Source of the DNA: Lenzites betulinus
Taxonomy: Eukaryota > Basidiomycota > Agaricomycetes > Polyporales > Polyporaceae
Assembly: GCA_022264855.1 (NCBI GenBank)
Contig: JABYQU010000003.1
Span: 248,001 to 312,000 of the forward strand
Length of the DNA: 64,000 bases
Reading direction: 5' to 3'
Under the pieces are notes generated by a model. That model saw nothing but the letters and a program-made list of their open reading frames with translations, had not been told where the DNA came from and searched no databases. A program made the translations under genes and the position numbers. Numbering within the stretch: the stretch's first letter is position 1; every line of letters begins with the position of its first letter. Below, one piece after another: positions 48,564 to 59,510 of this stretch.

Positions 48564-49121
48564 ATGTTACTCTCCTACATAATCCTCGCACTCTCGGCCT
48601 CGTTCGCCCCGCTGGCGTCTGGCCGCCCCGCGGAGCTCTCCGATGCAGCCCGGGCCTCACCTATGGGCGGTGTCGAACCGGGTACTTTACTTGGGCGACC
48701 CTACTCTGTCCAAGAGCGCCGCCAGCTCCTCTCGCCTTCGCTGTCGGATGCACCAACCACAGAACCCTACTCGTCTAACGCGCCCCGTCGTCTTGTTCCG
48801 TACGCGAAGTTCCTGGCGGACCGCTCAGACGACACCTGGCTCCGTGTGCGCGAACGGCGGGCCGATGACGGGAATGTGAACTACCTTTCCAATGTCGGTA
48901 CTTATTCGGTTCCAAAGCCGTACGCTCCGCCAAGCCCTCCGCCTGTGCCGAGCCCCCCTCCCGCGCCCAGTGTTCCGCCTCCGAACGTCGCGATCCCGCC
49001 GCGACCGCAAGTTGCGGCGAAGACCAAGGCCAGCAAAGACGCGCAGAAGAAGCACACGTCCAAGGCGAAGGCGACGAAGGAGAAGGAGCACAAGAGCGTG
49101 CAAGCGGCGAAGGCGGACTAG
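48564..49121 (+). CDS. Small secreted Pro/Lys-rich protein
   Basis: Single-exon frame of 185 residues. It starts with a good signal peptide (MLLSYIILALSASFAPLASG, likely cleaved after ASG). The mature part has a Ser/Leu/Arg-rich middle, a Pro-rich spacer (PPSPPPVPSPPPAPSVPPP) and a Lys/Ala-rich tail (KTKASKDAQKKHTSKAKATK). There are no cysteines, so it does not look like a hydrophobin or a typical cysteine-rich effector. Possible cell-wall-associated or basic secreted protein; function unknown. The ATG at 48564 lies 233 bp after the SUV3 stop I chose. It has no recognised family. Confidence 0.65.
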   Translation: MLLSYIILALSASFAPLASGRPAELSDAARASPMGGVEPGTLLGRPYSVQERRQLLSPSLSDAPTTEPYSSNAPRRLVPYAKFLADRSDDTWLRVRERRADDGNVNYLSNVGTYSVPKPYAPPSPPPVPSPPPAPSVPPPNVAIPPRPQVAAKTKASKDAQKKHTSKAKATKEKEHKSVQAAKAD

Positions 49122-50653
49122 GCATGAGCTCGTCCTGAGAGGGCCGCATAGATCACCACTGCTCTACCACCATACCATTGTAGCAATTAATGGATCTCTC
49201 GCACAATCTAGACTGAACGACCTGCTGCGCTCCAATCGAAGGGCTCTGCAAACCTGAGGTTGACTGTCGATTCAGGCGAACGCTTACTTACAGGGATTTG
49301 TTTTTCAGAAGCACCACCTGTTTGTCCTCGCTAGACGCTAACGATCGCTTCTGCACACTGCACAGGATGTCATTCAGATCTCAGAGATGGAAATAGGTCG
49401 TGCATGTAAGTCGCAACATCTGCTCCCTGCGAATGATGATTCTGACAAGATTCAAATGGATTATCAGCGGCTTCGCGATCGCCCTGCTGGAAATGAGTAT
49501 GTTGCATATTCTTTTCTCGGCCACCCTTTGAAGTCGCGCGAATGCGGCGGCAAAAATGTCTACGCCTGTGTGTCGACTCAGGATGGGTAGCATTACTGTT
49601 GATTCTATGACTGAAGTACTTATTCCTGGTTTCATGACTGACATGGGAGCACTCGGGCACACTTACATCACCAGCGGGTACGTAGCGTGTATACTCAAGC
49701 GCATACTGCCTCCGCGCAACGTCGAATATCCAGCAAAGCGCCATCGTATCCGGTGGCGTAGTATCATCCCCCTCTCGCCCCGCATGCACGACCCAACGCA
49801 CTAGTATAGTTTAGTATAGCTGCGCGCGGCCGAGCTGTGCAGCGCTCATCCCGGGGGCGACTCTAGCGCGAACCCGTTCAGCTCGCGAAAGGCCCAAGAC
49901 TGGCCCTACGCTTCGTACAGGAGCGTGATGGAGAGGCTCAGGAGGTCTAGCACGAAAGAGGTGGTGTCGCGAACACATACCACGACAGGTTTGGTAGACA
50001 AAGTTGGCAGCCGCGTTTGTCGCGCCACAGACATGACGATCTAGAGACGCTCGTCAACGCACGCACTCCCATTCTTCCTTCTCACCGTCGGCATAACTGA
50101 TTCCGTGGTCGCAGCCAAGGTTCCGCCATTAACCCGCCACAAACCTGCAACATGCAACACTTTGCGTTGCGCAGGCAAGTGACTCCACACCGGTGCCGCA
50201 TGCTCACTGGATGGATGTACTTCTGAGTCCGTCTGTGGTAAATTGCTTTCCAGAGTGCACTTTTTCGGCAACTAGATACCATGAGTAGGCATAGTAGTCC
50301 GTCTCAAATGCACCCCTATCGCATCTACATCATGCCGGATCCTCCGGGAATGTGCGATCTCGAGAGGGTCGGGCGAACGTTTGGTAACTTGCCAGCCTAT
50401 CAAGTCCTGGTGAGCCCGCTCATCCACCTGACTATGTGCTTCACTCTCAAGCCGTTTGACATATACGACAGATTGCACTCGTGACACGCCGGGATCGCGT
50501 TTTCCATCAGTTTTTCGGGCAGGAAGGATGGACGATCGCGCTGCGCCTGCATTTGCGGAGATTTATAGGCGAATGGGAAGAGCTCGGGCGACGCCGTACT
50601 ACCCCCGAGCCTGACTTCTCACGTTCTTGCGTCCTTCCCCCCATCACCGCACT
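49122..50653. other. Intergenic, 1.5 kb
   Basis: Flanks of the secreted protein and the third P450. Open frames up to 143 codons at 49370-49800 have no recognisable features. An imperfect repeat of AGTATAG occurs at 49804-49818. Confidence 0.45.
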
Positions 50654-53057
50654 ATGGGTCTTTCGTTGAGGTCGTTGGATATCGCTGTCCTCGTCGTAGG
50701 GGCCCTTTCTTATGTGGCGCTGAAGCTCTACCGGTTCTTGAACTTCGTGTTCGGAACGCCACTGCGTGTGTTGCCCGGACCGCCGATATCCAGCTGGGTG
50801 TATGGGAACCAGAAAGATATCGCTGCTGTGGACAACATATCTCTTCCGGACCAGTGGGCCGCGCAATACGGCAAGAACTTCGTTGATCATGAATTCTTCA
50901 TGGTACGCTCCCCTGCCTTCTTATGCCGTATGCGAGCACTCACTGTACATACTCATGAGAATAGTGGCCCCGTCTCTGGTCGCTTGACCCACGGGCTATC
51001 CAGCATATCTTGACTCATCCGAGCGACTTCCCTAGACCAGAGGAGAATAGTAAGAATATTCTTGAAGTGCTCGGACGAGGTACGCTAGTCGCCCTAGGCT
51101 ACACACGCGTACACTCTCTGATTTTCTCCCCTGATCTCAGGTTTATTGTCTGTGCAAGGTGCGCTTTCGACCATAATATCGAGATAGCATAGGAGACTGA
51201 TCAAAGCATCAGGGGATGAGCATAAGAAGCAGGTGCGCTTCGAGCCCGACCGAGACCGCTCACATCACTTTACTGATCAGCACTTCTCCATTTTGTAGAG
51301 AAGGATCTTGGTCAGTGCAATGTGGCGCTTTGACATCTATAGCCCTTTGGCTGACCGTGCACCTAGAACCCCGCCTTCGGTCCGGCACAGATACGAGAGC
51401 TTACACACATTTTCTTCGAGAAGTCACTTATGGTAAGCCCGAGCCGTTTGGACGACGATAGACAGGGATTCATTGACTGCTTTCGACAGCTGCGTGACTT
51501 CTGGGCTGCGGCTACCGGATCGCAGACTGTCAGAATGAACGTGAATAAGGACCTAAGCAGAATGACGCTGGACATCATCGGGGTGGCAGGTACGCTACAT
51601 CAACATGTTTTGGTTGCCCAACCTCGAACTAACCCACGGCCAGGGTTTGGTTACGATTTCAACGCCCTTGACCACGAGAGCAAGCCTAATGAGCTTCATA
51701 TCGCCTTTCGCCGGCTCTTCCTTAGCACGCCTTCTATTTCTGCGTTGCTTCCCTTCCTTAGGCCCTATATCCCCTTTTTGAAGCTACTCTTCATGGTGAG
51801 TTCACTGCCTGCGATCAAAGCTGGGCTCGCCTACACGAGTTGCCATATAGAAATCCAAACGCATAGCCACGGTGAAGTACGCATCAAGCGTATTCCAGCG
51901 CGTTGGCGCCGAATTGGTCGCAGAGCGCAAGGCCTCAATCATGCAAGAAGCGACCGAGAAGAATCTGTCCGGAGTCGAGCGCAAGGATCTGCAAGGACGG
52001 GATCTGCTTACGCTCCTGATCCGAGCTAACATGGCCCAGGACGTACCCGAAGACCAAAGGCTGTCTGACGGGGATGTCATAAATCGTATGCTTCCTTCTC
52101 TCTTCTTATAGGATCGTTGATATTGACCTCATTCGCCGTATGCAGAAATACCGACGTACGCTTTCTGTCACTACGTATACTGGTCGCACTGCTGACTTAA
52201 AACCTCATCAGTTTCCTCCTCGCAGGACATGAAACTACAAGTGTCTCTTCGACCTGGGCGCTATATGCGCTCTCTCGCTATCAGTCCGTTCAGCACAAAC
52301 TGCGCGAGGAGCTGTTCTCTATACAGTCCGACACACCGACGATGGAGGAGCTCAATTCGCTGCCCTACCTCGACGGGGTTGTCCGCGAGACTCTACGTCT
52401 GCATTCACCTGTTCCGATGCTGACTCGCGTCGCGGCCAAGGATGACGTGATCCCTCTGAGCGAACCCTTCACCGACCGCAATGGAAAGGTGCACCACGAA
52501 ATCCAGTAAGGTTGATTGCGATATTGTGTGTCACCAAGTGTTCACCCCAGTCTGAATTGCGCAGGATCGGTAAAGGAAACAAGGTGGTCGTACCTATCCT
52601 GGCCGTCCATCGCTCAAAGGAAATCTGGGGCGAAGATGTCCTCGAATTCAAGTAAATCTCATGATGATTACCAGATATACTTACACATAGGCTAACCATT
52701 CTATCTCTAGACCTGAACGTTGGATGCAGCCCCCTGATGCTGTGTCCGCCATCCCCGGTGTGTGGGGCCATCTCCTCACCTTCATCGGTGGACCCCGTGC
52801 ATGCATCGGATACCGTTTCTCATTGGTCGAGTAAGTTATGGGTATGGATCATTGAGTGTCTTACGCTCATGACGCCAACCCCTCGCAGACTCAAGGCGAT
52901 CCTCTTCACGCTGGTCCGCGCGTTCGAGTTCGAGCTCGCGGTGCCCGTAGACGATATCGTCGCGAAGACCGCGCCTGCGTTGCGCCCTTCGCTCCTTAGC
53001 GAGCCTGAACAAGGATACCAGCTTCCGCTGCTCGTCAAGCCATACAAGGGTGCTTGA
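50654..53057 (+). CDS. Cytochrome P450 monooxygenase (third, unrelated to the tandem pair), with micro-exons
   Basis: ER-bound monooxygenase of a different P450 family. The start [20 protein letters not shown] forms the anchor, followed by [16 protein letters not shown]. After [20 protein letters not shown] the gene passes through exons of only 18, 20 and 12 nt (51141-51158, 51213-51232, 51299-51310), which rebuild the expected [29 protein letters not shown]. All flanking introns are 54-66 nt with GT and AG ends. Next come [45 protein letters not shown], the I-helix [18 protein letters not shown]-helix [14 protein letters not shown] and the heme loop [13 protein letters not shown]. The end is LLVKPYKGA. 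All catalytic motifs are present. It has about fourteen exons, far more fragmented than its neighbours. Confidence 0.9.
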
Positions 53058-53693
53058 GATGATTGAATGGTCCGCGGTGTACGATACCGAGTGTTGGTCG
53101 GACAATGAGTTTGTATATCTGCCGGAGAATGTGGATCTTGTGTGGTTATGTGTATGCGCTAGCGAGGCTGATGATTGGAACACTAGCACCTTACGACCTT
53201 TTACGACCGTGTCGAGTATACGATGGATTACGGGAATGAATTCAATTTACGTGTCGAGGTTCTTTCCGTATATAACCTGTGAATGCTTCTGAACCCCGCA
53301 GGTATGAACTTTGGGGAGCAGCGCTCATGGCGATGTACATGCAAATGTCTGAGGAGCTGGAGTCGTTACGATCACCGACATCGGTTCTGTGGCTGGCCAA
53401 CTTGGTACGTAACCTTGCCGCCTCCCTAGGACTGTTGGGCGACGTTCATTGGTATTCATGCACCCAAGACGATCACAGAGTGGTACTTGTCGTAGATGGT
53501 GGGTGTCTGGCAGGTCGTATATATCGCCCCAGCCGTAGACGAGATGATGGGTGTGAAAAAGCTCGGTATCATGCTGCCGGCATCGGAACTAGCATTACAA
53601 CAAAGCATCGATAACCTACACGACGAGCAGCAGCTCGATAACAATCATGCAGTCATAACGGGCATTAGCGCGCTGGTCAGCGGCACGCGTTCT
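53058..53693. other. Convergent 3' region, P450 / PL14 copy 1
   Basis: 636 bp between convergent stops. No gene recognised. Confidence 0.5.
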
Positions 53694-54725
53694 TTATGCG
53701 ATCTCGGTGACAGCAACCGAGAAGTCGCCAAAGAACACGTCCTGGTCCTTCGGAGTCGCCCAAGAGCTGTCAGAGCCTGCCCGAGAACGTATCAACATCT
53801 CGCAACCCCCACAGCGCAACCCGGGCCCGCGAACTCACCGCCGAAGAACGACTGCGCCTGCACACCCCGCATACGCCCCTCCGGTGCGCTCACCAGCTCC
53901 AGGCCGGGAACGGTAAAGATGCTCTTCCCCTCCACGAACAGCTCGAGCTCGCCGTTCGCCTGCCCGACATCGTTCAGGCGCACGCGCTGCCCGATCGTCG
54001 TGCGCTTTCCGGGCGTGAATGTGAACGAGCCGCGGCCGACGGACGCGCCGAACACGTCGTTGCACGTCGAGAACGGCGGGACGGTGCACACGGCCTGGTT
54101 CGCTGTCGAGTCGGGCGGCAGGTATGTGTACAGCTCGCCCTTGCCGTCGGTGCGCCACATGAAGCGCACGGAGAAGCAGTTGTCGTCGCGCCTGCCACCC
54201 GAGCAGGAGACGGCGACCTCATCGCTGGTTCCTCCATCTGTCGATTACATTCAGGTCAGTCGGCCAGAGTATGTGCAGGAGCATATACGTACAGAGACCG
54301 GGAAGCTTTCCGCCCTTCACGAAGTCGAAGCCTTCGGGGAAGAAGACCGAGTACGAGAGAGTGGCCTCCTTTGCCGCGGTCAGGTTCAGGGACTCAGGGC
54401 CCAGGGCATAGAACGAGATGCCTCCACGGGGAGTGGCGGAAGGCTTGAACGACCCTTTGGGATAGTGTGCCTGCATGGATAGCACGCCGTCGGGGGCCTG
54501 AACGTAAGGGTGGGGCAGGTCCTTAATGTCGTCTGTCGGGCGGAGCGTGTCGTCGTTGAACGGAAGAGCATTCGGAAGGGAGCTGGAGACCGTCCAGGAG
54601 TCGCCATCCGATATGGGGAAGAGCGTCGAGGCGGCGCGGGCGTGAAGAGTGGTCTCAGCGGAAAGCGGCAGGGCAGCGACGGAAGCCAGTCCGAAAGCAA
54701 CGATGGGAGCGAGAATGTTCAACAT
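53694..54725 (-). CDS. Secreted polysaccharide lyase (PL14-type), tandem copy 1
   Basis: Predicted secreted lyase that would cleave uronic-acid-containing polysaccharides. The start MLNILAPIVAFGLASVAALP is a signal peptide. The conserved body has VQAPDGVLSMQAHYPKGSF, GISFYALGPESLNLTAAKEA, TLSYSVFFPEGFDFVKGGKL, then after an intron (donor GTACGT) YGGTSDEVAVSCSGGRRDDN, CFSVRFMWRTDGKGELYTYL, VPPFSTCNDVFGASVGRGSF and RVRLNDVGQANGELELFVEG. The last exon is SDSSWATPKDQDVFFGDFSV followed by the stop at 53694. This pattern matches agaricomycete PL14 lyases; assignment is from memory of the family. Intron positions are the same as in copy 2 (56474-57582), so the pair arose by duplication. Confidence 0.8.
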
Positions 54726-54844
54726 CTTGACAGGTAACAGCGAGAAAAGGACAGCGGAAGAAGAGCAGGGGGGAGCGTACTGAGCGAGAGAGCGGACGTG
54801 GACCAGCGGCGTCGAGCAAGGCATCGTTCGAGGACCACAAAGAG

Positions 54845-54852
54845 CTTTATAG
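54845..54852 (-). promoter_or_regulatory. TATA box of PL14 copy 1
   Basis: Minus strand reads CTATAAAGCTC, about 120 nt upstream of the ATG at 54725. The identical 11-mer lies before copy 2. Confidence 0.6.
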
Positions 54853-55440
54853 TCTCGCATGCCACTGTCCCTTGTGCCTTGGCCCGTCTACCTCACCGCG
54901 GCACATATCCGGGCTAGCTTGAATGCGTTTCAGCGATGTCGACACAAGGCGGGATGATGCATCGCTAAGGGCGCCGAAAAGCGGTGAGCGCCCGCGATCG
55001 GAACAAAGGACAACGGTTGTCTTGTTGCAGCATAGGTTCTTGACAAAAGCTAAGTTGACGCTCGTTGTCTCGTCCTTGGCACTAGAATACAAGGCTGTGA
55101 TAATATGCAGTTAGTAGTCGGAACCGGTGCGCTACGCACCCGTAGTTCACGCCGTTGAGGTACAAAGGTCTCGTCATCGTCGACAACCAGGAGTTATAGT
55201 CAGTGATACTTCATGCACGTAAAAGAACGGTGCCCACGCGCTCGCATTCATGAGCTCCACACTGTTATTGATATTAGTCAAACAGAGTATCCTCTTGACT
55301 CTCGTTAGACGCTGCAAGGGGTCAACAATCACGCTCTCACAGCTCTGGGCTCAAGCCTGCTCACGGTCGCCGCGAGGTCGCCTGGCTACAAGGGTCGTGG
55401 TAACCCGAGCAGGCATAGATCGTCCACATGGAGGCTCTTT

Positions 55441-55671
55441 TGGTCTGTCTAACGTCAGTCCGGGGGTCGCGGTAATGTCAAACCAGCTTCCGTGAGGAGT
55501 CGGCTCTGGACCGGATGCGTAGGCTGCTGAGCCGGCGGATGTGTTGACGTTGAGCTGCCCGGTGGTATGCTCGTACGCGAGGACGGCTGAACCTGCCACA
55601 GGTTCGAGGACAAACTTCGTATCCTTTCTGCTATACGGATGCGCAAATGTGGAACCCAGAGCCGAAGGCAA
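55441..55671 (-). pseudogene. Coding-like relic of unknown origin
   Basis: One minus-strand frame of about 75 codons (LPSALGSTFAHPYSRKDTKF ... YEHTTGQLNVNTSAGSAAYA ... PHGSWFDITATPGLTLDRP) is biased toward G/C at third positions, like real exons here. It is preceded by stop codons in the same frame and has no upstream exon that I can join, so it looks like a broken or fragmentary gene. It is not part of a PL14 protein as far as I can see. Chance cannot be excluded. Confidence 0.25.
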
Positions 55672-56473
55672 ATATCGGCAGGCTCAAATCTACGTCAGAG
55701 GAGCCCTGTGTATCACATATCGCGAATTTAGCACCACTATCATATCGCCGGTGACATTCTGTGAGAAATACACCTACCGGAACTCTGCTCGACTCACTTC
55801 CTACGATGAAGCGTCTGAGATCAGAGTTGGCCGAGGCACCTAAAAATCGCGGGTACTAGTAGTTGGGTCGGGGACCCGCAATGCTCTCGGCTAGACTCGG
55901 AGGTCGACCAGTGCTAGCAGATGGCCGGATAGTCTTGGCACGGTGTATTCGGTAAACAGAACACAGCCCTTGTCAGGGCGAGATGAACGGGTTGAGCGGT
56001 GGTGGTTGCGCAGCAACGAACGAACGCCTACGAACGCGCAAGGCAAATAGAGCGCCCGTCACGACTACTACTTAGACTATCCACAGTGACCCGCTTTCTG
56101 GAGCTTACAATATTGTCATGTTCGCGCATGTATAGCCATTATATTCATATCGGACACTTCACTTGTCATGTTTACTCTCAATAAATAGGGCTTTGGACTC
56201 CCCTTGGTTAATGTTTGGCAAGATTCCTGGCAGTCTTAGAACAAGTCACTTCATCATGAAAGGTCGTTACCAGTACTACAACGGCAAGCAACAGGGTATC
56301 AAGCAAATAATCAGCAAATCACACCCAAGATACGCCCAAAAAGAATCAGCAGATCAGACCGATAACTGAGGAGATGGGAACGCGCCCCGCCGCCGAACTG
56401 GGAAGCCTCGTGCACAGAAAACATATGGGGTGCGGAGCGCAAGTGCCACCCTGACATGTGCACTCCGCGCCCT

Positions 56474-57582
56474 TCAGAGCGTCTCCGTGATAGCGACGGA
56501 GAAGTCCGAGAAGTAGACGTCCTGATCCACGGGCGAGGCCCACGAGGAGTCGGAACCTGGCGCACAAAAGCATGTCAACCAACATGTCCGTGCAAGGCGA
56601 GAACAGGCCAGACCGCCGACGGCTGATGGTGCGCCCGCCGCCAGAATCTGAACAAACGAACTCACCCCCGAAGAACGTCTGCATCTGGATGCCGCGGATC
56701 CGGCCCGCGGAGGTGTCGCGCAGGACGAGCCCGCCGACGTTGACCACGCTCTTCCCGTTCACGAACAGCTCGAGCTCGCCGTTCTCCTGCCCGGCGTCGT
56801 TCAGGCGCACGCGCTGGCTCATCGTCGTGCGCCCGGCCGTCTTCCACGTGAACGAGCCGCGGCCGACGGACGCGCCGTACACGTCGTTGCACGTCGAGAA
56901 CGGCGGGATCGTGCACACCGCCGTGTTCGCGTCGAAGTCGGGCGGGAGATACGTGTACAGCTCCCCTGCGCCGCTCGTGCGCCACATGAGCCGCGCGGAG
57001 AAGCAGCCGTCGTCGCGCCTGCCCCCGGAGCACGACACCGCCTCGTCGTCGCTGTCTCCACCGTCTGGGAAAGGCACCGTGATTAGTCACCGCGCGGGTC
57101 GTTATCGGCGTGTGGAGAGAGCGTGACATACATAGGCCGGGGAGCTTGCCGCCTTTGACGAACTGGAAGCCGGAGGGGAAGTACACGGAGTATCCGAAGG
57201 TCGCCTCTTTGGCCGTGGTGAGGTCGACGCTCGCCGGACCCGGTGCGTAGAACGAGATGCCACCTTGAGGAGTGTGTGTGAACGTGTATGAGCCTGCGGG
57301 GTAGTGCGCCTTCATCGACAGCTTGCCGTCCGGTGCGTTAACGTAGTCATGGGACAGGGCGGTGATTTGGTTGTGCGGGCGGAATGTGGCATCGGAAAGG
57401 GGGCTCGGAGTAGGAAGGTCGGGGTTGGTGGTCCAGTACTTGAGCTGTGGGGAGATGGGGAAGAGCGGGCTGGAGATAGTCGCGCGTGTCGTAAGGTTGG
57501 AGGTAGGAAGAGAAAGCGCGCAGACAGGAGAGGCAACAATGCCAGCAACGGAGAAGAGCGCGGCGACGACAGCAGTGAACAT
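56474..57582 (-). CDS. Secreted polysaccharide lyase (PL14-type), tandem copy 2
   Basis: Paralog of the gene at 53694-54725. It starts MFTAVVAALFSVAGIVASPV (signal peptide). The body has VNAPDGKLSMKAHYPAGSYT, GISFYAPGPASVDLTTAKEA, TFGYSVYFPSGFQFVKGGKL, then after an intron (donor GTATGT) YGGDSDDEAVSCSGGRRDDG, CFSARLMWRTSGAGELYTYL, IPPFSTCNDVYGASVGRGSF and RVRLNDAGQENGELELFVNG. The last exon, GSDSSWASPVDQDVYFSDFS, ends with AITETL and the stop at 56474. Cysteine positions (CSGG, CFS, CTI/CTV, CND) are conserved between copies and probably form disulfides. A likely extracellular enzyme of saprotrophic growth; the exact polymer is unknown. Confidence 0.8.
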
Positions 57583-58305
57583 GATGGACCGAGGGGTGGG
57601 GTATGTCTCTCAGACAATTTTCTAGTGTTCATGTTTTCATACACTGAGCTTTATAGAGAAAAATAGGGTGGGCGGCGGCATTACTGCGCATGCGTGTCTG
57701 CAAGAATTAAGGCCATCCACATGGACAGAAGCACTTCGCTCTGCAGCGAGGGATGTCTCACATGAGAGTGTGGCATGCGCCTGACGACGACGAAGAAGAT
57801 TTAGAGCGCGAACATACATGAATCGGGTTATCTTTGTGGTTCTTCTGCGCTGATGGCAGGTGCCGTGCCAGTGCGAGGGATTGAAAGATTCCATGGGATG
57901 CATCCTTGTTCCGGGGCCTGACACCCCGGAGGACACGACCTCTCAATACAGACGATCATGTCCACCAATTGCATATGAAGATGCTGCGCCCTAAAGAAGA
58001 AATTTGTTAGTGAACTCAAGTAGGTCTAGATCCATGAACGGCTTATCCAATCGGTGGGACGAGCCATACCTCCATTTTCGATATGTTCTGGCCGAATTTG
58101 GAAAGCTTCCACATATGTGCGCTATCCACCTGTAAGCGTGCAACAAGAGCCACGAGGTGGTATACGCCATTCTAGGGAGATATGAATAGCGTTGTGTCTC
58201 AGGGATCGAGCGATAACTGGAAACAGACGAGGCCCATTTTCTGGAGCCTTGCCAAAGTGCTCGCGGAGATAGTCGTCATGATCAACATTCAAAGACCTAT
58301 TGGAT
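57583..58305. other. Intergenic 5' flank of PL14 copy 2
   Basis: About 720 bp with the copy 2 promoter near its left end. No gene seen; ends at the target-site duplication of the mobile element. Confidence 0.5.
57649..57656 (-). promoter_or_regulatory. TATA box of PL14 copy 2
   Basis: Minus strand reads CTATAAAGCTC, about 67 nt upstream of the ATG at 57582, identical over 11 bp to the element before copy 1. Confidence 0.6.
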
Positions 58306-58313
58306 GTGGAAGC
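58306..58313 (+). repeat. Left target-site duplication (GTGGAAGC)
   Basis: Eight bases identical to 58922-58929, directly abutting the left inverted repeat of the element. Confidence 0.85.
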
Positions 58314-58329
58314 TAGGGCACGGGCGATT
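58314..58329 (+). repeat. Left terminal inverted repeat of hAT-like element
   Basis: TAGGGCACGGGCGATT, perfect reverse complement of 58906-58921. Confidence 0.9.
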
Positions 58330-58905
58330 TGAAGCTTCTGCTTAGCACGGGCTAATTAGCATATGTAATTTACGGTGAATTACACGTAATTCACATGGGC
58401 TCCAGAAATGGCTGGAGTTTGGCTGTTAATCTCGGTTAATTAGGTAGGCAGAGGGAGACGGTGTGCATCGAAGAAATGCATTGGTCCTCACTGTTTAGTG
58501 AGGCCTAGATGATCTCAAAGTTGTTATCAAAACTCTCCGAGCTTTTTTTCGTACTCCTCGGATGCATACTTGGCAGGATGTGGGTGGCCTGTGTTAAGTA
58601 CCGGCGGCGCCTATGAGCGGTGGTCGACGCGAGCGCCTATAAGCATCCACGAGAGAGACTCGCCGCACGACGATAAGACGCACTACAACACTCAACTAAT
58701 CTCACAAATCCCTCCAAATCTTCTCACCGTATATCCTACAGTCATATAAGAGGCTCCTAGCACCTCAGATTGACGTAGAACTTGGCCTGATACAGTAAGC
58801 GCCCGTATGTGCTAATTAGCTGTGATTCACCTGGGTAAATCTGACCTCGGGAAGCTCTTGGGAGATTTACCGCTAATTAGCTGGGTTAATTTGACCCCAG
58901 ACCCT

Positions 58906-58921
58906 AATCGCCCGTGCCCTA
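58906..58921 (-). repeat. Right terminal inverted repeat of hAT-like element
   Basis: Plus strand reads AATCGCCCGTGCCCTA, perfect reverse complement of the left end. Confidence 0.9.
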
Positions 58922-58929
58922 GTGGAAGC
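58922..58929 (+). repeat. Right target-site duplication (GTGGAAGC)
   Basis: Exact copy of 58306-58313 directly after the right inverted repeat. Confidence 0.85.
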
Positions 58930-59510
58930 CGAGGAGAGATGAAAAGCCCGGTCACCCCTGCGAAAATCGTTAGTACTCGCGTGCTGGGTCGTCTCGTAAT
59001 ATGGTAATTCGGTTGAAGGTTGTCACGGCCGGAGTCCTACGCGTGGACCCATTTCGTACCCACACTCGACCCTGCTGCTAAAACACACTCCATCCAAGCT
59101 GGGAGGAACCTGGCTGACCTGAAGGCGATATTAGCTAGCGTCGCTTCTTGAGGTTTCTATCCACCATTGCAACTCACCGAATGGGATCTATTCTATGCAC
59201 ACAATGCCATGACCTAGCTCAGCGAGGCTGGTCCCTGCCTTATCCATGTCCGCGTACTGGTTAGTACGATGACTGGAGATGCACATGTACATGTCTACAC
59301 ATGGCATGTATGCGGATCCTACCAACGCGAACGCCGCAGCCTTGGACATTAATGCACAATGGAGAGTGCAGCTCGCGTGTAAAACCGATCGGCGTTAATA
59401 GGACGAAACAAAAGGCGTTGTTTGATTAGGGAATTCCAATATTCAAGTGCCGGCGAAATGACGATCAATATATTAATGAAACTAGCAACTAGTAACTATG
59501 AGGGGTCCCC

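Larger units (their letters stand above)
54726..56473. other. Intergenic, 1.75 kb, between tandem PL14 genes
   Basis: Contains the copy 1 promoter and, in the middle, a coding-like relic (55441-55671, listed separately). The rest shows nothing recognisable. Confidence 0.45.
58314..58921. mobile_element. Non-autonomous hAT-like transposon (MITE)
   Basis: A 608-bp element bounded by perfect 16-bp terminal inverted repeats (TAGGGCACGGGCGATT at 58314-58329 and its reverse complement at 58906-58921) and flanked by a perfect 8-bp direct duplication GTGGAAGC. A TAGGG-type terminus with 8-bp duplication is characteristic of the hAT superfamily. The palindrome GCTAATTAGC occurs at 58351, 58811 and 58872, close to both ends, as expected of subterminal transposase-binding repeats. 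A near copy of the terminal repeat, TAGCACGGGCTAATT, sits just inside the left end. I see no transposase frame, so it must be mobilised in trans. Intact duplication and repeats suggest a fairly recent insertion. Confidence 0.85.

Noticed and set aside
49370..49801. 143-codon minus-strand frame
   Set aside because: No domain, no codon bias like the neighbours and no supporting splice structure.
53496..54482. 328-codon plus-strand frame
   Set aside because: It is the antisense shadow of the PL14 gene; the minus strand encodes the conserved protein.
56572..57126. 184-codon plus-strand frame
   Set aside because: Antisense shadow of PL14 copy 2.
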